From NCBI GenBank assembly GCA_003157195.1, contig PMIU01000042.1, positions 1 through 11,162 on the forward strand: a DNA stretch of 11,162 bases, given 5' to 3'. Each line of letters starts with the position of its first letter. Position 1 is the first letter of the stretch. The translations under genes and the position numbers were made by a program. The stretch is from Candidatus Nomurabacteria bacterium (lineage in GTDB: Bacteria > Patescibacteriota > Minisyncoccia > Phycocordibacterales > UBA9973). The notes under the pieces were generated by a model. The model saw only the letters and a program-made list of their open reading frames with translations, ran no database searches and had not been told where the DNA came from. This document shows, piece by piece, positions 7,073-11,162 of the stretch.

Positions 7073-7264
7073 TTTATGGAGTAAGGTCAGTTTCGGCGGA
7101 GAAATACAAGGGTCGCTTGAAATTTGTTCGTCATTTTCTTTTAAATTATTAAGTGCTGACTTAATATCAGCAATAATTTTATCGCCTTGATATTTTAAAT
7201 ATATTTTTGAAAAATCGTGTCCGTTTTTATCGTCACTATTTTGAAAAGCAATATGCGTATTGGG

Positions 7265-7267
7265 TTA
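7265..7267 (-). other. In-frame TAA splitting one gene into two ORFs
   Basis: This TAA ends the 189-codon hydrolase ORF. The next 1000 codons are open in the same frame and continue the hydrolase homology (PNTHIAFQNSDDKNGHDF). A point nonsense mutation, a sequencing error or readthrough could explain it. Confidence 0.8.
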
Positions 7268-7834
7268 TAAAATATTTCTTTTAAAAGTACCGCCAACTAA
7301 GCTCGCATTAATACCATCTGTGTCGGAAGTTAAATATTTTCCATCACCCGCGACCCTGCTGGCCGGAGTGGCCACACCATATACACCGATAGATTTGCTC
7401 GGCACTCCGCCCTCCTGCGAGGCGACTTTGTCGTAAAAGTTGTTGGCATAAAAATTGCCCTGCGAATGGGCGACAAGTAAAACCTTTTGTGTGGTGACTT
7501 TCTGGCTAGCGTCATTCAACATTTCCACCAGGTCATAATCGGACTTCTGGTCAAAAAACCCTTGTGCTACGACTTCAAATAAATCGCCCATGCCGGCCAG
7601 GTGGGTGGGGTTAAAAAAATATTGATAATCTAATTTTTGATTTTTATATGTATCTTTTAATAATACTTTCAATAACCTTTCGTTATTTCGAGCCCCCTCT
7701 TCATCAGTGAAAATACCATTAACGGTAGAAATAGTATAGCCATTCTTAGAACATAATTCACTCGCTAAAACATTTCTAGCACAAAATGAACAAAACAAAA
7801 CCAGAACAAGAATAAACAATATTCTTTTTTTCAT
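7265..7834 (-). CDS. Secreted alpha/beta-hydrolase (lipase-like), truncated N-terminal part
   Basis: A 189-residue ORF with a signal peptide (MKKR, core ILFILVLVLFCSF, cleavage near VLASE). The fold follows: first strand and loop STVNGIF (37-42), a helix with NNERLLKVLL, and the nucleophile elbow VLLVAHSQGN (118-127), where Ser124 in AHSQG is the expected nucleophile. Then come YGVATPASRVAGDGKYLTSDTDG (152-174), which should hold the acid residue. The frame stops at NIL-TAA, before the region that would carry the catalytic His. That region (GHDFSKIYL) is present immediately after the stop in the same frame. As written, the product would be an incomplete hydrolase. The gene starts 18 bases after the EF-hand-type membrane protein gene and is presumably co-transcribed with it. 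The substrate is unknown; lipid esters are the usual family substrates. Confidence 0.8.
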   Translation of the reverse strand: MKKRILFILVLVLFCSFCARNVLASELCSKNGYTISTVNGIFTDEEGARNNERLLKVLLKDTYKNQKLDYQYFFNPTHLAGMGDLFEVVAQGFFDQKSDYDLVEMLNDASQKVTTQKVLLVAHSQGNFYANNFYDKVASQEGGVPSKSIGVYGVATPASRVAGDGKYLTSDTDGINASLVGGTFKRNIL

Positions 7835-7852
7835 ATAAAAATTTATGAAATC

Positions 7853-8476
7853 TTAATTTTGTAATTTTACAATATCAACATCACAACTCTCAGAATCATC
7901 TATTTTCCCACCCTTAACAAAAGAGTAAAAATTTTTATGTTTAGCTTTTCTTTGTTCAGTATTAAGTTGCTTATCGGATATAAATTTTCCATATTTTTCT
8001 AATGCTAATATTACTCCTCCCCCATCGGGAACAATTTTTGATAAGCAGAAAACTGCCCTATCTCCTTTACTTGCTATTTCTCCAGCAATAGCTTCATTCA
8101 TAAAAGGTTGCACCGTCTCCATCTGTAAAGCCAGCGCATACTGCAAAAGCACAGCTCGGGTTTTCGCCGAATTGGGATACTGTTTAAAGACAGCTAGCTC
8201 TACGTCGTCGCGGATGCCGTTTTGGTTTGCATCCACACCCGCCACAGTTTTATCTGCCAAGGTACCCGGGTCCGGCGGAGGGTTTGTGCCCAATACATCG
8301 TCCATCGTGAGCTTGGTATTATGAATCTTCTCCACTTGCGCATTTGTCTTATCTAAATTAAAAAAGTGAACCACGCGGACGATAACTAAAATAGCATATA
8401 AAATAAACAAAACTAAAAAGGCCCAACAAAATATTCTAAAAATTCTGTGAGCCCATAACTTTTTTATTGTTTCCAT
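7853..8476 (-). CDS. Membrane-anchored protein with an EF-hand-type calcium loop
   Basis: A 207-residue protein. A basic N-terminus (METIKKLWAHRIFR) leads into one membrane helix (about 15-37, IFCWAFLVLFILYAILVIV), so the rest is likely outside the cytoplasm. Residues 82-93 (DANQNGIRDDVE) form a complete 12-residue EF-hand/dockerin-like loop: D, N, N, G, D and E at positions 1, 3, 5, 6, 9 and 12. The remainder is mostly helical with no motif that I recognise. It is first in a two-gene unit with the secreted hydrolase, so a calcium-related or accessory role for that enzyme is possible (inference). The start is supported by a promoter whose -10 box lies six bases upstream. Confidence 0.85.
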   Translation of the reverse strand: METIKKLWAHRIFRIFCWAFLVLFILYAILVIVRVVHFFNLDKTNAQVEKIHNTKLTMDDVLGTNPPPDPGTLADKTVAGVDANQNGIRDDVELAVFKQYPNSAKTRAVLLQYALALQMETVQPFMNEAIAGEIASKGDRAVFCLSKIVPDGGGVILALEKYGKFISDKQLNTEQRKAKHKNFYSFVKGGKIDDSESCDVDIVKLQN

Positions 8477-8482
8477 CTTTTT

Positions 8483-8510
8483 ATTATATAATCTATAAAA
8501 AATATTTCAA
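8483..8510 (-). promoter_or_regulatory. Promoter of the EF-hand protein / hydrolase operon
   Basis: TTGAAA at 8510-8505, a 16-base spacer, and a perfect TATAAT at 8488-8483. Only six bases separate the -10 box from the ATG at 8476, so the mRNA should start at or very near the start codon. A consensus DnaA-box sequence (8518-8526) lies eight bases upstream of the -35. Confidence 0.8.
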
Positions 8511-8547
8511 AAGCACCTGTGGATAACTTTCATAATTTCTTCATACT

Positions 8548-8570
8548 ATTCGGGTGTTAAACACCCGAAT
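8548..8570. repeat. REP-like palindrome, copy 1 (just after the transposase stop)
   Basis: ATTCGGGTGTT at 8548-8558 and its exact complement at 8560-8570 around one central base. It lies two bases after the transposase stop codon. It shares its core (TTCGGGTGT/ACACCCGAA) with the palindromes at 9033-9053 and 9245-9265. Confidence 0.85.
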
Positions 8571-8572
8571 TT

Positions 8573-9232
8573 TTATGGAAGTATGTCGTCTTCTAATAAG
8601 GAGGTTAGCCCCCGCTCGTCACGAATCATCGACACAACACTCATGCATTCTTTTTTAAAATTTTCATTGCCACCATAAAAATCCAAAAGCCCTTCCGCTT
8701 CTTTTTTTGCGACAAGGGTAAAATTATTATTATCATATTCTTTTTCACTGGATAAAACCAAATGCATTTTTTCTTTTGGAATATCGTGTACTAAATTATT
8801 TAAATGTACATACGGCCGAATTTTTAAAAAATAAGCATCATCGTCTATTAAATTTGATTTGAAACTACCTTGAAATAAAGATCCGGTTCTTTTATGAATT
8901 AAATTAAAATAATTTGTATATCCACCCAAAAGACGCTTAAAAAATTCTGAGATTCCGCCGTCTACTTCTTGTTTCACAATAAAATGAAAATGATTCGGAT
9001 TTAAACAAAAACAAACAATAGAAACAAGGGCTTTCGGGTGTTTAACACCCGAATCGCTAGGTTTTCCAAGCATCAAATCCTTAATACTACGTATAGGCTT
9101 GACCACGTTAAATTCTTTTACGCTTAAAGCAAATCTATCTAAGTCTGCCTTACTCATAAAAATATCTCTTTTATCAACTCCCCTGTTGTAGATGTGATAA
9201 TATTGACCGGTTATAAGTGGATCTTTTCTCAT
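8573..9232 (-). CDS. REP-associated tyrosine transposase (RAYT, Y1_Tnp / TnpA_REP family)
   Basis: A 219-residue HUH-type single-strand transposase. The N-terminus has the typical YYHIYNRGVDKRDIF (11-25). NPNHFHFIVKQ (78-88) holds the metal-binding HUH pair His81 and His83. The segment YTNYFNLIHKRTGSLFQGSFKS (105-126) carries the catalytic Tyr (Tyr105 or Tyr108). IRPYVHLNNLVHD (138-150) matches the usual IRYIHLNPVRA region. In known systems these enzymes cut and join REP palindromes as single-stranded DNA. Here one palindrome lies 12 bases before the start, one lies 2 bases after the stop, and one is inside the gene, encoding residues 60-67 (DSGVKHPK) in the loop before the HUH motif. All key residues are present, so the protein may be active. 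Confidence 0.9.
   Translation of the reverse strand: MRKDPLITGQYYHIYNRGVDKRDIFMSKADLDRFALSVKEFNVVKPIRSIKDLMLGKPSDSGVKHPKALVSIVCFCLNPNHFHFIVKQEVDGGISEFFKRLLGGYTNYFNLIHKRTGSLFQGSFKSNLIDDDAYFLKIRPYVHLNNLVHDIPKEKMHLVLSSEKEYDNNNFTLVAKKEAEGLLDFYGGNENFKKECMSVVSMIRDERGLTSLLEDDILP
9033..9053. repeat. REP-like palindrome, copy 2 (inside the transposase gene)
   Basis: TTCGGGTGTT (9033-9042) and AACACCCGAA (9044-9053) around one base. On the minus strand it is read in frame as part of DSGVKHPK, between KDLMLGKPS and the strand leading to the HUH motif. Compared with copy 1 the centre is T instead of A, and the arms agree over 10 bases. Confidence 0.85.
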
Positions 9233-9244
9233 ACAAATTGTTTG

Positions 9245-9265
9245 TTCGGGTGTTGGACACCCGAA
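9245..9265. repeat. REP-like palindrome, copy 3 (just before the transposase start)
   Basis: TTCGGGTGT (9245-9253) and ACACCCGAA (9257-9265) around TGG. It differs from the other two copies only at the centre. It is 12 bases from the transposase ATG and would be in its 5' UTR. Confidence 0.85.
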
Positions 9266-9271
9266 AATGTA

Positions 9272-10183
9272 TTAAAAATGATAACTTTTATCATTAACTC
9301 TGACTGATTTGCTATCGAAAGTCCATTCCAATTTAAATTCTTTTTCATCTTCAACCTTGGATTGGAAAATTTTCTTAAATTTTTCTCTTCTATCAAAAAT
9401 TGAAAGTTCTAAATTTTTATCATTTGAACTTTTCATAACTAAAGCCAACTTATTGCTGTCTAGAGACCAAACAGCTAATGGTGTATCTACCATATCGCTT
9501 TCCGGAGAAATAGGATGATATCTTAATATTATATTGCCAAATTTGTCGCCGACAGTTATTCCTGTGCGGTAAGAATAATTGTAGGCAAAAACCCACTTTT
9601 TATCCGGTGACCAAGTGTAACCGACTCCGTATTGTAATTGATATTTTTTGCCGGTTTTTAGATCAATCAAAAATTCTACTTCACATTCCGTACCACAACC
9701 TTCGTAGACTAAAATTTCACTATTTGAAAACCATTCCCAGCCACCAGTTCTAAAGGTGCCGTGAAAAACTTCTTTTGGTTTTCTAGTTTTCACATCTTCA
9801 ATATATAAAACAGTCGTTCTATCGTAAGGAATACTTTTATCATAAATATCATAATCTACAAAATAACCAAATTTATCCTCTCCTGGAGAAAAGAGAAGCT
9901 CAATAATGGGATTATTTTTATACTTAACTTCTCTTTTAAATTGACCGTCAATAAAATACACCCAGAGATATTCTCCACTAATTAACTTTGACGGTGCAAC
10001 TTTACTAATTTCAATTGACTCACCTGTTTTAAGCAAAGGAGTGACTGGTAAATTTTGTGTTATATTATCAGGTAAGATTTTGATTATGTTCTTGTTTCCC
10101 TGCTTCGATGCAATAAAATTCAAAATCAAAATAGAACAAAGAATAACGCTTAAAATTAAAATATTTTTGAATAATATTTTCAT
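9272..10183 (-). CDS. Membrane-anchored beta-propeller (TolB/WD40-like repeat) protein
   Basis: A 303-residue protein with an N-terminal signal anchor (residues 5-24, FKNILILSVILCSILILNF). The VILC sequence is not a good lipobox. After a linker come repeated PD40/TolB-like blades with the F/W-S-P/x-D or similar signature: LLFSPGEDKFGYFVD, WEWFSNSEILVYEG, YTWSPDKKWVFAYN, AVWSLDSNKLALVM and LEWTFDSKSVRV. This suggests an extracytoplasmic beta-propeller of five or six blades. It probably binds a ligand or protein; no enzymatic residues are evident. The ATG overlaps the stop of the upstream SleB-like gene by four bases (ATGA), so the two should be translationally coupled and may act together at the cell wall. 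Confidence 0.8.
   Translation of the reverse strand: MKILFKNILILSVILCSILILNFIASKQGNKNIIKILPDNITQNLPVTPLLKTGESIEISKVAPSKLISGEYLWVYFIDGQFKREVKYKNNPIIELLFSPGEDKFGYFVDYDIYDKSIPYDRTTVLYIEDVKTRKPKEVFHGTFRTGGWEWFSNSEILVYEGCGTECEVEFLIDLKTGKKYQLQYGVGYTWSPDKKWVFAYNYSYRTGITVGDKFGNIILRYHPISPESDMVDTPLAVWSLDSNKLALVMKSSNDKNLELSIFDRREKFKKIFQSKVEDEKEFKLEWTFDSKSVRVNDKSYHF
9277..9295 (-). terminator. Weak terminator-like hairpin at the end of the propeller gene
   Basis: AATGATAA (9277-9284) pairs with TTATCATT (9288-9295), loop CTT. On the minus strand a short T run ending in the TAA stop follows. The stem is all A/T but for two pairs, so it would be a weak terminator overlapping the last codons. Confidence 0.35.
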
Positions 10184-11162
10184 AACTTACAAAAAGTGAA
10201 GTGATCAATTTTCTTTATAGTATTTTCTTTTGTAGCCCATTTTGGAGTGCTAATACTATCATCAAAATAATGATTAGCCCCAGAAACTGGATCGGGAATT
10301 TCTCCTGAAATGATTTGCCCAGCAACATTATATGTTTCTTTCCATTTATTATGATCCGCCGGATTTTTTGTTGTACCCAATGGGTCCTTAAGAGCTCTTA
10401 AATTAAAATCTTTTCCTGGTAATTCCCAGAATGCGGAATATTGATATGGTTCTAAAATTATTTTATGATAATTATCTCTAAGAAAAACTTTTTTATTTAT
10501 AGTGCCCAAAGTTCCTAACCTATTTTTAATACACCAAGCCACAGCAGTGCGAGCCAATTCGGAAGTTCCTCGCGCTTCTCCCCAAATGGCTCGTGTTAAA
10601 ATCATCTGCTCAGTGTCGTCATTAAAATCCCCCGTCCATTTTGGATTGTCTACTGTTGGTATTTCTCCGAGATTTTTTCTATTAATTTCTATTTCAATTT
10701 TATTCAAGGCTGGACTGCCATCAGCATACAGCTCAACATAGTGCACGCCTTTTTCCAGTTTCAAATCATGATCAAAATCTTTTTCTTCCCCTTTTAAAAT
10801 TTTTCCGCACCAATACCAATTTTTGTGTGATTTTTCTGTATCATTTTCCTGAATTTTTCCGTCAATAATTAACTTTGCGTCTTCATCGTCTTTATTATCA
10901 TTTATAATTTCGTCCTCATCGTCATTCAAAGGATCGGTAAAAATTGCCCCATCCTTTTTTAAATATCGGATTACATGGATGGTGCGCAAAGCATTCAATA
11001 ATTTTATCCCCCAATATTTTTCAAAATTAGTAAGGCATTCAATGAGAGAATCGTTTATACTTTCAAACGTTGCCAGTGAATACCAATGAACAAAATCATA
11101 AAAATCCTGGTAAATATCTGTCAAATCTTCGGATAAGCTCGCTTGAAAAATGTTTTGACTCC
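10180..11162 (-). CDS. SleB-like cell-wall hydrolase, 5'-truncated by the window edge
   Basis: The frame is open to 11162, and the first possible start, a TTG at 11124 (314 codons), has no supporting signal, so the true start lies outside. Residues below count from that TTG. The N-terminal part (1-60) is helical and unrecognised. An acidic stretch (65-83, DDEDEIINDNKDDEDAK) follows, then a beta-rich segment (100-148, KNWYWCGKIL ... GVHYVELYADGSPAL) of the kind seen in accessory binding domains. The C-terminal domain (171-314) matches Hydrolase_2/SleB: TRAIWGEARG with catalytic Glu183, ARTAVAWCIKNRL, YQYSAFWE (227-234), VAGQIISGEIPDPVSGANHYF (267-287) and a final HFTF (308-311). This family cleaves peptidoglycan glycan strands. 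It ends in TGA, overlapping the next gene's ATG. Confidence 0.85.
   Translation of the reverse strand, partial: SQNIFQASLSEDLTDIYQDFYDFVHWYSLATFESINDSLIECLTNFEKYWGIKLLNALRTIHVIRYLKKDGAIFTDPLNDDEDEIINDNKDDEDAKLIIDGKIQENDTEKSHKNWYWCGKILKGEEKDFDHDLKLEKGVHYVELYADGSPALNKIEIEINRKNLGEIPTVDNPKWTGDFNDDTEQMILTRAIWGEARGTSELARTAVAWCIKNRLGTLGTINKKVFLRDNYHKIILEPYQYSAFWELPGKDFNLRALKDPLGTTKNPADHNKWKETYNVAGQIISGEIPDPVSGANHYFDDSISTPKWATKENTIKKIDHFTFCKL

Noticed and set aside
7265..7267. Recoded stop codon due to an alternative genetic code
   Set aside because: The codon is TAA, which also ends rplJ, rplL and other genes here; the code known in CPR bacteria reassigns TGA, and TGA is used as a stop at 10180-10182.
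8518..8526. Replication origin at the DnaA-box sequence
   Set aside because: Only one box is present, with no cluster, no AT-rich unwinding element distinct from background, and no dnaA or dnaN nearby.
8548..9265. CRISPR array from the three repeated palindromes
   Set aside because: The copies are about 190-490 bases apart, not regularly spaced, lie around and inside a gene, and have no cas genes nearby.
10111..10183. Lipoprotein signal in the propeller protein
   Set aside because: The sequence before Cys16 is VIL, not the [LVI][ASTVI][GAS] pattern of a lipobox; a plain signal anchor fits better.

Overview
The window reads as a piece of a small-genome bacterium of the Patescibacteria (Candidate Phyla Radiation), probably Parcubacteria-like. 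This is inference from the gene content: AT-rich DNA, short proteins with N-terminal membrane anchors, a secreted protein combining a peptidoglycan-binding domain with Cys-rich TGQPC motifs, a DUF4349-type protein, a REP-associated Y1 transposase, and no Shine-Dalgarno sequence before any start codon. TGA ends one gene (10180-10182), so the standard code applies and not the UGA=Gly code of Gracilibacteria/Absconditabacteria. All confident genes are on the minus strand. A possible gene end on the plus strand occupies bases 1-51.

In transcription order (right to left): an operon of a SleB-like cell-wall hydrolase, cut by the window edge, overlaps by ATGA a membrane-anchored beta-propeller protein. 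Next is a REP-associated tyrosine transposase (RAYT) with a REP-like palindrome just before its start, another just after its stop, and a third in frame inside its own coding sequence. Then comes a two-gene unit: a membrane protein with one perfect EF-hand-type calcium loop, followed by a secreted alpha/beta-hydrolase (lipase-like) that continues in the same frame, across a single TAA codon, into about 1000 residues of linker, glycine-rich beta-helix-like repeats and Ig-like domains. The hydrolase's Ser lies before the TAA and its likely catalytic His after it, so the two ORFs look like one gene broken by one stop codon. The linker after the break carries an in-frame palindromic insert of about 85 bp.

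The middle holds the ribosomal stalk operon. A 30-residue single-pass membrane peptide precedes a good promoter, an L10 autoregulatory leader RNA with an attenuator, rplJ (L10), rplL (L7/L12), a multi-hairpin element and an intrinsic terminator. The left part holds two monocistronic envelope genes: a DUF4349-like two-membrane-segment coiled-coil protein and a secreted protein with peptidoglycan-binding, PKD-like and fibronectin III-like modules. The latter ends at a strong hairpin terminator.

Two themes stand out. First, palindromic elements of at least two kinds sit in frame inside genes, recalling the Rickettsia palindromic elements, and one kind accompanies its likely transposase. Second, three promoters have their -10 box only 6-9 bases before the start codon, which implies leaderless or nearly leaderless mRNAs.
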